Assembly (NCBI RefSeq): GCF_019578655.1
Contig: NC_063263.1
Span: forward strand, 10,167,001 to 10,231,000
Direction of reading: 5' to 3'
From: Ricinus communis
Taxonomy: Eukaryota; Streptophyta; Magnoliopsida; Malpighiales; Euphorbiaceae
DNA length: 64,000 bases
Below, piece by piece: positions 1-11,159 of the stretch. A program made the translations under genes and the position numbers. The notes under the pieces are model-generated. The model did not search any database, was not told the origin of the DNA, and worked only from the letters and a program-made list of their open reading frames with translations. The number at the start of each line of letters is the position of its first letter. Position 1 is the first letter of the stretch.

Positions 1-891
1 TGAGCAACTCCAGCTAGCCGTTTCAATTTTACACATTTTTCAATATTGAACTTCAAATGAATACTAAAAAATATAACTGTATTCATATTCATGTAGTGAA
101 ATAAAGTAAATCAAACCCTACTAACTGCTACCAAATACCACGAGGTAAAAGCCATAGCATTTTATCAACTTTGTCTTCAGTTCAGTGGTGGAGTTGTATC
201 ATATCTCCAAGACTGTACAAACTCGAATTCTAGCAGTAGTCAGAGTCTCTTATATATGTGTTTAAAGTTGGTTTCTACCTCTTCCAGTAATTGTCATGTT
301 TTCCAACTTTTTTCAATACCTTCACTAAATTCTTAACTTAGCTGGTCTCATGTGTACGGCAAGACAAAAAGATGAAGCAATAAGGCTATAAAATCAAAAC
401 TAGTCCGAGAGCCAAAAAAAAAAGAAAAAAACATGCAATCTCTTCAGCCAATAGCCATTTGTCCAAGCACAAGAGCATCCCAACACGGTCTATTCAATAT
501 CTCAAGTTCTGAGTACCACACAAGAGAAAATACAGGATTAGCATTCAAGCGCAAGGTAGAAATTTCCAGTCCAGGGACAGACTGTTTCATTGATGAATTC
601 CACGATTGGCAGGCAGCGGTTCTTTATTTATCAACCTTTGTGTTTACAGTTTACATTTTACAGCTTCTCATAGCACTAACAGCTTGAATGAGAAAAATTC
701 TGGAAACATATCTTTATTACCTACCCAAGATATTACACAGGCATTCGTAAATCCGAACAAATCGTAAATCCCTGCAGAGTTCTACTGTCATAAGCATGAC
801 TGAGAACTTAAAGTCTCATGTTAAGTAACAAAGAGGTTTCCCCTGCAACATCTTTAATTTCTGTTCTTTTTATGGATTCTGCTATTTTAGG
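1..891. other. Flanking spacer and 3' flank of PSF1
   Basis: No coding exon can be supported here. The last 200 bases or so lie just downstream of the PSF1 stop codon on the minus strand and probably include its 3' UTR. The rest is AT-rich, with a poly-A-like stretch near 414-430. A plus-strand open frame at 433-687 has no recognisable domain or splice context. Confidence 0.5.
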
Positions 892-3231
892 TTAGCTTGT
901 AAGCTCTTCCATCATACCCTGTTTGTCAAGGAAAGAAAAATGAGACGAGAAGTTGGAAGGATTTCCAGGATAGAATCTGATGTTCTAAAAGAGTTCGAGT
1001 TAACGAGTGGACATGACTAAACTCACCCGTGCAATGTACTGCTCAGCATCTGTTCGTTTCAGAAAGTGCATTGAGTGGCGGGAAAGATTGGCCGTCTTGT
1101 CACTTAATAATATCCCTTCACCCATATCACTAAGGACTCTTACCTTGATGTAGGGATCCTTGGGTGGCACCATATCCTAGCACAAATAAATAATTACTTA
1201 AGGTATCAAAATCTATACGGTTAGTTCATGATGCTAGGTTGATCAGTGAAAGAATTACAACAACACATTGATTTCAGTTTATTGACATAACCAGCAAGAC
1301 AAATCCAGAATCTATTGAGATATATGTTCTAAACATTGTAAATGTTTACCAGTCTATTCGATGCTCTTCAAAAAATTATGCTGCTTCTCTCCAATTGTAG
1401 CAATACTTTAAAAACCTTTCTGAGCTTTTCAAAACCCCTCAGTTTTAATTGAGCTGACGATTGAACTTGACAAGTTGACGTTTAGCTTAACAACTATGTC
1501 AGAGTGAAAAAAGAAAACTTAAATTTTATTTTGAGTGTGAAAATACTACCTATAAAGAACAAAAATTAACACTTTGGACCATTAAGTGGGTTGCAGCCTA
1601 TATCCACAAGCAAATTGAGGAAGACGGAGGGTTTCTCTACTGGATAAGAGATTATTTAATAGCGTTTTGGGGATTAAATGGACATCAACTGTGTGGCATA
1701 CAGCCTTTCTGGAATAAATTCTATTGTCATTTCAGCACCCCAGCAGACATCATAATTATTGAGATCCCAAATAGCTTTCACTTAAAGATAGGCTACCATT
1801 CAGAAATTTGGTGATTATCAACTCCCACTTACAAAATATTCAAATAACCATGTATTTGTCATGTGTGTGAGAAGAGAGGGATTGAGAAGATACCACATTC
1901 AAATCGATGCCTATTTCTGCCATATATGATTGCAGAGCAGCAGAATGCTTCCCATAATAGTTTTTCTCTGAGTGATTAAGCTTCTCTTGAATTTCTTCCG
2001 GAAGCTCAAGGAGCTCAAACCCTACTTTCCATGCCAAATTACGTATAATTTCTGCTCGGTTGTACCTGCATAGTTTATAAAGACATGGTAAATCTCAACA
2101 TATAACTAGCCAGAAACTGTTTGTTTGTGAGATGATGTAGAGAATTACTTACACATACGCCATTAAGCAGCGTTTGTTGCGAATTAAAGAGAGATGGTGA
2201 GTAAGCGCTCCATAATGATCTGCGTTTCTAGTTTCTGCCACATCCACACTTTCTTCCTGCATTTTCCTATATTCCAATCAAGTGTTAAATCACATCGCAC
2301 AGAAGAAACCACATGTAATATAACACTCTGTAAGTCACTCCTTTAAAAGACTAAGCAAAGGTGCATAAACAACTCATTTATTGAATTTCTTTTGATACAA
2401 TGCCAAAAGTTACTACACAGGGAAAAGTATGTCCTGGATTTATAGCATCTGCTACATTACACATGATTGCTAGTCAATCCAACCAAAACGATATACTTTC
2501 TCTTGTAATGTGTGATGAAACATGCATCCAGTTCCTGTTACTTTCTCACCATCAAGCATACCAATATTCTTGCAACTCTGGAACAGAAACTATGTGTTTC
2601 TCAAAACTGATGACCTGCCCCTGTAAACAATTTTTTCTGATAGTTTGAGAATCATTAATTTCAACGTCTCTTTGAATACGTTTAATTCTCTATAAGTGTT
2701 GTCAAAGTGATTTGATTTCATGCTTTCAATTTCTTAAGAGCATGCTGCAATCAGAAAAACAAAAACAGTCCAAACACCTGACACTAGGAAATTCAATCAC
2801 TATTTCATGTTCTAGTATACTATGTTCTAAAAGGATAACACTGAAACGAGTGAGCTACATTCCATCAATTAACACAATTAAACTGAAAATGCAAAAGATC
2901 AAGTATTTAAATCCTCACATACTTCAGATCCTCAAGCAATAGAAATACCAAAAAGATTGTATCCATATGGTGAACTAAAGCAGGAATTACCTTACCTTAT
3001 CAAAGCCTGAAGCTCTAGGTAATGCTGACCACATTGACCAATGACTTGATGAAACAGATCCTCCTAACAACATTACACGTATGACAAAAATGATTAAAGG
3101 AGAATATGAACTAACTAGAACACTATTACCCCAATTCATAGGAACCTGTATCTTACATTAAATGCCTGAAGTTGGCCTTTTTCGCCGCTCGAAAATTCTT
3201 TCACTAGCTCATATCCCTTTTTTGCATACAT
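892..3231 (-). CDS. PSF1: DNA replication complex GINS protein PSF1
   Basis: Six coding exons on the minus strand: 3157-3231, 2996-3063, 2153-2266, 1894-2065, 1027-1176 and 892-918. They join without a frame break into 201 codons, the usual length for PSF1. The start is the MYAKKGYELVKEF methionine, the normal N-terminus of plant PSF1. Later blocks include DLFHQVIGQCGQHYLELQ, an RNKRCLMAYVYNRAEIIR helix, and the C-terminal SDKTANLSRHSMHFLKRTDA. The short last exon ends GMMEELTS. Every junction has GT/AG. PSF1 belongs to the four-subunit GINS complex, which joins CDC45 and MCM2-7 as the replicative helicase in the nucleus. An E2F-type site lies upstream, which fits S-phase expression. Family identity is recognised from memory; exon ends are read directly. 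Confidence 0.95.
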
Positions 3232-3244
3232 CTTCCTTAACCTG

Positions 3245-3662
3245 CTGAAAAGAAAAAAGTTTGAAAAAGAAATTGAACTAAGGTTAAAATCCATATGTCC
3301 AGTTTAACATTTTAAAGAGGTCACGCGCATAAATTACATAACTTTATGGACCTAAAAACTTCATACACATATAACATCAATATCCAAATATAGATAGGTA
3401 TACACATTTAGTAGAATTTTAAGGCAAAAAAGAAAAACATAATTACTAAGTACTAGAGCTGTAGAGCTGTAGAGCACGCAATAACAAAAAGAGAACTTCA
3501 CTGGACCAAAACTACAAACACCTTGCCATCACTCAAAAGAAACCAAAACTGAAGCATCACTTATAACCAAATAACTAGCTATACACAGTAAACAATGCCA
3601 CAATGACTAATCAAACTCTGGAATCAGCACAAGAACAGGAAAAAATAAATAAATTAACAAAC
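3245..3662 (-). other. Probable 5' UTR intron of PSF1
   Basis: On the minus strand a CAG|GTTTGT donor lies at 3662/3661. A T-rich tract followed by CAG lies at 3245-3247, just upstream of the PSF1 ATG. This would put the transcription start near 3.7-3.8 kb, close to the E2F-like site. No transcript evidence is available. Confidence 0.45.
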
Positions 3663-3831
3663 CTGAACAGTAGAAAAATTGAAAATCTTTCCAATCTATG
3701 AATAATACCCAAAATCTACACTTTCTTGTCTAATAAATATAACAGAATAATACCCTTTTGGTGTTTGTTATCAGAGAAACTACTGGAAAGAGAAAGGGAA
3801 AGTGAATGAATTATTGTCACAGAGATTTTTC

Positions 3832-3842
3832 TTTGGCGGGAA
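3832..3842. promoter_or_regulatory. E2F-type site upstream of PSF1
   Basis: The plus strand reads TTTGGCGGGAA, a match to the E2F consensus TTTSSCGS. It lies about 600 bases upstream of the PSF1 start codon, and only about 170 bases upstream of the proposed 5' UTR donor. Plant replication genes (MCM, CDC6, GINS) are known E2F targets, so the placement makes sense. Binding itself is inferred. Confidence 0.55.
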
Positions 3843-3944
3843 CTGTTTCGTGGAATTTTGAAGTAGGCGCTAAGAAATAGTTTTGATTGTGTGCGCATCA
3901 TCTTAGGATTTTGGCAAAAAGTAAGAATAAGCCCCTTAAACTTT

Positions 3945-6900
3945 GAAGTGGCTCAATTGCACTGCTAAAATTTAAAAAATAGAACAATTATATTCTTAGA
4001 GTTTTAACCAAGGGTAATGGTGTTGATTTTTCTTCCTGAAAGTGAAGTAAAAATTACAATTTTATGATATTTACCCATTACAGGCAAAGCTAATACTTTC
4101 TCGTATATAAAAAATGGTGAATTAGAAATAATTAAAATGATTTCTTTTAATACTTAAAACTAACTAGGTCTCACACTATTATATGGCAAGATAGAAAGAA
4201 TTAGTTTATGGATGTAATTGTTATAATTTTTCAAATTTTAGAAGTGTAATTGAATTACTTTAAAGTTTAGAAACTTAATTATACTTTAACCGAAAATTGA
4301 AGGGTTTATCTGTACTCTTGCCTGGAATTTTTTTAGCAACTTACTAGTACTTCTCTTCTCGGTTTTTACCTTTCATTTTTTTAATTTGAAAAGCGAACAA
4401 AATCATCCTTCATTTTCTTACTTCCAATACATTTTAGTCTCTCTGAAATCTAACTTGCATTCCAGTTTTGTTTTTTGTTTTTTTACTGAAAATAATACTT
4501 TCATCCTGGAAGTTATAAAATAACTTTTTAGTCCTTAAAAGTTGACAAAATCAAAGACTAAAGTGCTCTTTATTTAAGATGCTACAAACTAAAATGTCAG
4601 TTTCAAAAACAAAAAGAAAAAAAAGTTGAGGACTAGCATGTACATATTCTTAAGAAGATAGGAATATTTCATTTAATTCTCAAATAAATAAGTTCTTTTA
4701 ATATAACATAGAATGTACGATATCATATTAATCTATAAATATTTACATTATTTTAATTTTAATAGTTTATTGACATAATGGAATACTGAAAGAACTTTTA
4801 TAATAAACATTAAATTATATAAAGAAGTTTGTGGCAAACAGAGTCTAAAAGAAATATTTCAGCATATTTGGATAATGTTTTATCATAAAATAACTCTGAT
4901 TTTTATGAAATAAGCATTACTGTCTTATATTATTCTCAGAGGTGAATAAAATAAAAGATAATGATAAGGGAAATAGGTCATTTTATGTGGGCTAATAAAA
5001 AATCAAATTGATGATTATAATCAAAGTTGTTAGTAAATGCTAAAATGAGACCTTTCCAGAATTTGGATGTGGACCGTACATATAATGTTTTGACCTTTTG
5101 ATATTTATTCCTTGTAAACAGTTTTCTTCAAACTTCCATGTTACAGAAAATTGAACTACATTATCTATGTAACACCTCTGCCTTTTGTTTGAATTACAAG
5201 GTTGAATAATTGCATCTCACTATTAATTAAGAATATTATATATATGCCAAGATAGTTGGAAACTTGGCAATTGTTTCGGGTTTTAGTTCTTATTTGACCC
5301 TGTTTTTATTTTTCTTTATTTAAATTTTATGGGACTTGGGCACATGAAAAGGTCAATTCTTTTTAGTTTTCAGAAAAGGTTTTTTGTTAATATTAATCAA
5401 ATTAATTTGAATTCAGACACTTGCTTTTACGAAACCAAAACAGAGAATTGTTTACAAGCATTGTACTCAAACATTGACTGTCAATTTAGAACGGTTATCG
5501 AATAATCAAAATGATTAATTATGCAGAATTCAATTGTGACAAGAAAAGGCTTTGAAGATAGGGTCATATTCAGATAAATAAATAAATAAATATATTAGGA
5601 TATGGAGATAATGTCTAAAAATGAAAAGAAAAACAGTTTAACTAAAACTAATAGGATAATAATTGTTAGTAGAGCATATACAAAGACATTAAGTATGAGC
5701 TACAGAAATACCCAATAAATTTATAATTTTTTAAATATTATGTTACGCTCTTCAATTTTACAATTTAACCATCAAAATAAGTAATTTTGATACTCTCTAA
5801 ACTGGAGCAGTTATCAAATATGAGATAATTTGAATTATTTTTCGATTTTAAAAAATCACATAATCAATTTGTATATAATATAATTTTTTTATTATACGAT
5901 GAAAAGTATATATTATTTTTTATTTATTATTCAATAAAATTTTAATAAATTTTAAACTACATAATAAAAATTTTTACTGTAAAATGAAAAAGTCATGCTA
6001 ATGCAAATTTTTAATAGAAAAAAAAAAAAGGAATCTAACTTGTAATCAAATCTCAAGATTTTGATATAATAAGTAAAGATTGAGCAAATTCCCTTATATA
6101 TTGCAAAACAAAGAAGAAGATGGTAATGATTCCCATTTGCTAAAGGCACATATGATTTACCATACGAACACACAACTTTTCAACATCTCAAAAAAATCAA
6201 AGTCATGATTTCATTATTATGTCTCACTGCATAAAGGTCAACATGATTGGTTGTCACTATCATTAAGAACCCAACAATTTCGTTTTTTAACTATTATTAT
6301 TGAACCAATAACAGCAATCCTTTTTTTTCTTATTATATGGGATTAGATTTCATTACACTTTTAATATACGTTGAAATTATAATGTTGATGATGCTATGAT
6401 GAGAGTAGAGAAATTAATGAATATATGTGCTTGATTGTGTCTTGGACTTCCCAATATTTCCTTACTTTGATCATGGCTGCTTTATCAATTTTTTCAAACC
6501 CCATTATAATTTATTAAATTAAAGTATTTGACCATCTTTTCATTTTTCTCACTTCATGTCTGACCAAATAACAGTTCAAAAAGCTATCTTTTTACCCAAT
6601 GCTTCACTTCTTTCAACAGCTAATTAATTGCAGAACGGTTGCCATGTTTGAAAGAAAAAAAAAGTGTATGTCCAAAAGACATTTCGTTTCCAATAGGGAA
6701 GATTTATTTGCTCATTATATTTTATATTTATTATAAAGTTTATCAATTATAAATAATTAGATGGTATTATTTTAACTAATTTAGTATTTTTTTTAAAGAA
6801 ATTTAGATCTATTAGTAAGTAAATTTGTATATATAATTTTTAATTATTTATGTAAAGTAAAATTATATAAATAAATTAAGATATAATTTTTTTTTATCAA

Positions 6901-9900
6901 TTTGTATATTGCAATATATATAGCCCCAAAAATTGCATATGCATAAAGGCAAAGAATTAATCGTAAACATAAATGAGATGGACCCAATAGTAATTAATGA
7001 GTCATGCTTGGTCATCCTGAAGAGTGGCCACCATATTATGTGTCAGACATTGACCTCTACTTGCATGAAATTTTTGGCTTTCCATTTTTTGCAAATTACA
7101 TTGGAATATCCTTTCAGTGTGATAATCCACTCTCGACAATGATGGATTCAAGATCTTTTCCTAGAAGCAACTAGAACACACAGCTTGTATTAATTTCTAT
7201 CTATTTAGAATTGGTTATATATATAAAAATATTATTAATACATAAAATTAATATAATATAAAACTCGAAGTTGTGATTTATTATATTATTTTTAAAATTT
7301 TAAAATATTATAAAATAGCTTAGTAAAATACTATATATCATATTAAGTAGCTAAAAATTATGCTTTAAAATAAATTGATTATGAGTAATGTTAATCTTTT
7401 CTCTTTTTGAAAAAAGAAAAGCAGCCAAAAATACAAGTGTGTATCTAAAGCAGTCCTCTTTATATGTTAGGTTTAGTGGGAACATAGTAGCATATAGGGT
7501 TCTGAGGCTGTTTGAGAATTTTCAATATGCTGTCGTCTGCTTGGAAGAATTCCAGGATTCTCCATTGCTTGTAATTTAGATGGTAGTAATTAATGAAGCT
7601 CTTTTTTTATTTCTCTTTTCTGGAAAAAACAAAAACCAAAATGCATGATCAGTTCAAGAATTAGATGCACTGATCCCATTTAAAAATAATAATTCCAAAG
7701 TATCGAAGTACTTAAATATTATATTATGATTATATACAGTGTTCAGCCAAAACTTAGACATATGGAATTTTATAGATATATAATAAAGTTAGTCTTATGT
7801 CCATAATACAAAATATTTCTAATAATGATTACATAATCTTTCTATTGGATTAAAAAGTGTTTTCCTTAATTTACTTGAAACTGTTACTTTCTATATAGAA
7901 CTTCATCTATAAAAGCTGAACTCATAAGAGTCAAATATGCTTGAACCATAGATTATACTAAAAGTTTTAATTGAAAGTTGAAATTTATAATAAGAGTATT
8001 ATTGTGCCAGTAGACAATCTTGCAATATAAACTAAATATAGGTATTATTTTGAAGAATAATGATGTAATTTAGATATATAAAAAGATTTAATACAAATTC
8101 TATTATTTTATAATTATTTACCATATTTTATAAAATAAACTAATTTAAAATATTCTCAAGTGTTTTTATTAATTAAATTTTTAACATTTTAAGATTTTAT
8201 TAATCTAGTAAATATAGAAATATTTTTAAAATATTTATTATTTGATTTATTAATTATATGTAAAATCAAAATTACAAATATAATGTGCTATTTGTAGGGG
8301 TAGAAAATCATGGTATAACTAAGAAATTAATTTATTAGTTAATATAGGGTTTTGTTAGACTACCATTGTGTGTGGTACTCTACTATTATAATTGTATTTT
8401 TTAATTATTAAAAATTAATCAATATTATTTTAAATAATTTATTAGTTGTATATATCTTTCTATTAGTTTTGCTTGTCAATAAATTCATATATAATTTTTT
8501 ATTATTCATATAAATTAAAATAATACAGATAAATTTCATAATTGTAAAGAACCATTTATTAAATTCTAAAAATAGATAAAAAATTTAATAAATAAAAATA
8601 AAATATTTAGTTGATCAATAACAAAATACTATATATAACTTATTAATCTAGTTTTTAATTACGTCAATAAATTATTAAAATTAAATAAAATTAATTTTAT
8701 AAGTTTGTATAGTACTGTACACCCATAAAAAAATTAAAAATAATTATATGAAATGTCACTGGTTTAATTTTTTTTATTGTCCAATTGTAATAACATCGGT
8801 AAATTTTCACCAGAAATTAAAATTGAAATTAATATTAAAATATATTACTAATATTTTTAAAATTAAAAATTATGTAAAAATAATTACAAAATATATAATT
8901 TATTTAAGAGTTAAGCTAAAATTTTTACGTAGTTATCCAACCAATGAATGATTAATGCTTCTCAAGCATTCTGATTTTTGTTTCTTTTTTTTTTTTTAAC
9001 TTTCTCTACTTAATTGAAAACGGAGAGCAACCCAACTCATATTTCAATTTACAGTCTTTCTATGAACGGTTTAACACAGTCAATGATCCATATTTAGTGG
9101 TTTTTCTTAAAAATATAGTAAATAATTCTTTAAAAAGCTTATATTTTATTATTAAAAATAAGAAATTTTATTTTCTTAATTAATATAAATAATGAACTAT
9201 TCTAATTGTTAATAACTTAAAAGAAAGAGAATGGATCTCGAAAATAGAATTGATGCTCTATTCTGAGCACTTGGTCCATAAATTAAAGGTTAATCACAAA
9301 AGCTCGTTGTATAATAACAGAAAAACTGAATTGAACCGGCGGTATGTGTAGCCGTCTACTAAGGCATCTCTATTGAGTTCCAAGCAGCTAATAAAATCAA
9401 AGTATTCTTTTTAATGCATTATACTAAATCTGCAATGTAATTAAAGATAAATCAGCCAAACTGTAATTAGAGACATCCACTAGGATATAAGTTAATTTCA
9501 TATATATTCCAAAAAAATTATATAATACTTTTAATTTGGCAATGAAACAGTTATATCATCCTCACTAGTATTATATTATAATGGTCTAATTGCTAAATTA
9601 TATATACCAACTCTTTTTAGTTATCGATGGAGTTTCGCCACATTAATAAATTTAATGAATAATTTTACTGAAACTAAAATTAAAATCAACAATATGACAT
9701 TGAAATTAAAAGATTTAAAATTACATACTAAATTTGATAATAAATACAAATATAATATATGATTTAAGTTATGGGAATGAATTGCCAGGGAGAAATTAAG
9801 AAATTTCGACATACTCAACTCAATGCAAGGTTTATTTTTAACAAGAAATTGTCTCCGGGAGTGCAGATGTCCCTGTTCTATTTAGAAACATTATTATAAT

Positions 9901-10440
9901 GCAAGGAAAATGATAAAACTTGGAATATCCCAATGAGAATTCTGAGTACCACCAATTTCTTTCTTTCTTCTACAAATTCCCATTATAGTTTTTGGGTTTT
10001 TTTATAAATTCTTTAGAATCGTCATCCTCATAATATAAATAAAAAAATTAAGTAAATAAAATAAAAAGATAACATGTACACAAAATAAAATAAAGCGGCT
10101 TTAGCGTAAAAAAAAACATGTAAGCCAGGTCAATTATGGTGGAAATATAATTTAAATCATGTTTATAGACAAAAAGGAAAAAATTAAAATAGAAAGGTGA
10201 ATAAAATCTTAAATAATTGATACATAATTCAAACAACCCTATAAACAGCTTTTTCAGAACAGTAATCATAATATCTTTTATCTTCCGAATAAAATAATTA
10301 AATAGATTTAAGCAAATCCTTTTGCTTGTTTTGATTTCGATCTCAACAGAAGATAACAGGAAAATTATTATATTATTTTTATAAAAAAAATAAATAAACA
10401 AATCTTTATTGACATATTTGACTGAGTTCCCTTATTATGA
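3945..10440. other. Long AT-rich intergenic region
   Basis: About 6.5 kb between the divergent PSF1 and MASS-type genes. It is mostly A/T homopolymer-rich sequence with scattered short open frames that lack domains, splice context or codon structure. A possible MITE with imperfect inverted ends is noted at 8368-8724. No tRNA, transposase or conserved exon was seen. Confidence 0.5.
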
Positions 10441-10523
10441 TCTTTTCTCTCTTTTAACTTAACCTTCTTATCTTCCTCTTCTCTTTCTATATATCTAATA
10501 CAAATATAAAAATAAAAGAAAGG

Positions 10524-10525
<2 letters not shown>

Positions 10526-10554
<29 letters not shown>
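10526..10554. repeat. (AT)n microsatellite in the MASS-type gene promoter
   Basis: Uninterrupted AT dinucleotide run about 95 bases before the start codon at 10650, preceded by CT-rich tracts at 10440-10492. It sits where a TATA element would be expected, so it may serve as a length-variable core promoter. Confidence 0.8.
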
Positions 10555-10559
<5 letters not shown>

Positions 10560-10649
10560 CTAGCTAGGGGAACTCCTATAGAAACTAAGACTATCTCATC
10601 AAGAAATAAAGATCTAGCTGGAGAGAGAGGGAGAGAGAAAGTTATAGCC

Positions 10650-11039
10650 ATGGCCGGTTTACAGAGATCTGCAGTATCATTTAGAAGGCAGGGATCATCA
10701 GGGCTTGTTTGGGATGATAAGGCTTTGTCGGGGGAGTTAAACCAAGTAGCTAACAGCAACAGCAATCAAAAGCAAGAACACGATCATCATCAGCAAGAAC
10801 ATCAAGAAATTCAAGAAAAGCTAGATATTAAGCAAGAAAGAGACGTCAAGCCATCGAGATCAATCAGCACCATTGAAAGAAGCCGATCCAATGGTGGACA
10901 GCGAGGTTACCGTACCGGTAAGGTCTCTCCGGCTTTTGAACCTCCTTCTCCGAGAGTTTCTGCTTGTGGGTTCTGTGGTGCTTTCGGAAAACCACCCAAG
11001 AATCATCGGAAAAAGGCTGGTAAGACTAGATCGAGATAG
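10650..11039 (+). CDS. MAPK kinase substrate protein (At1g80180/MASS-like)
   Basis: Intronless frame of 129 codons. The start MAGLQRSAVSFRRQGSSGLV is the conserved N-terminus of the small plant family annotated as MAPK kinase substrate protein At1g80180. The C-terminal half has GYRTGKVSPAFEPPSPRVSA followed by CGFCGAF, the second family block, and a basic tail rich in Lys and Arg. The S-P dipeptides in KVSP and PPSP are candidate MAP-kinase sites. The middle, residues 36-70, is a Gln/His/Glu-rich low-complexity stretch and probably disordered. The ATG context GCCATGGCC is strong. Members are linked to MAPK signalling and stomatal development in Arabidopsis; a role here is inferred from family only. 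Confidence 0.9.
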   Translation: MAGLQRSAVSFRRQGSSGLVWDDKALSGELNQVANSNSNQKQEHDHHQQEHQEIQEKLDIKQERDVKPSRSISTIERSRSNGGQRGYRTGKVSPAFEPPSPRVSACGFCGAFGKPPKNHRKKAGKTRSR

Positions 11040-11159
11040 CTTTATTCTTTTTCCTCTTTCGTTTCCCGGTGATCGGAGATGGAATATTCCGGTGGATTTA
11101 GTAGTGGTACTGCATCTAAAAATAGATATATTATATACATATGTTGTTAGTTTTCTTTA

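Noticed and set aside
433..687. Open frame of 84 codons on the plus strand
   Set aside because: No domain, no promoter or splice context, and composition like the surrounding spacer.
10487..10765. Minus-strand frame over the MASS-type gene start
   Set aside because: It is antisense to a clear gene and reads through the (AT)n run as Tyr-Ile repeats.
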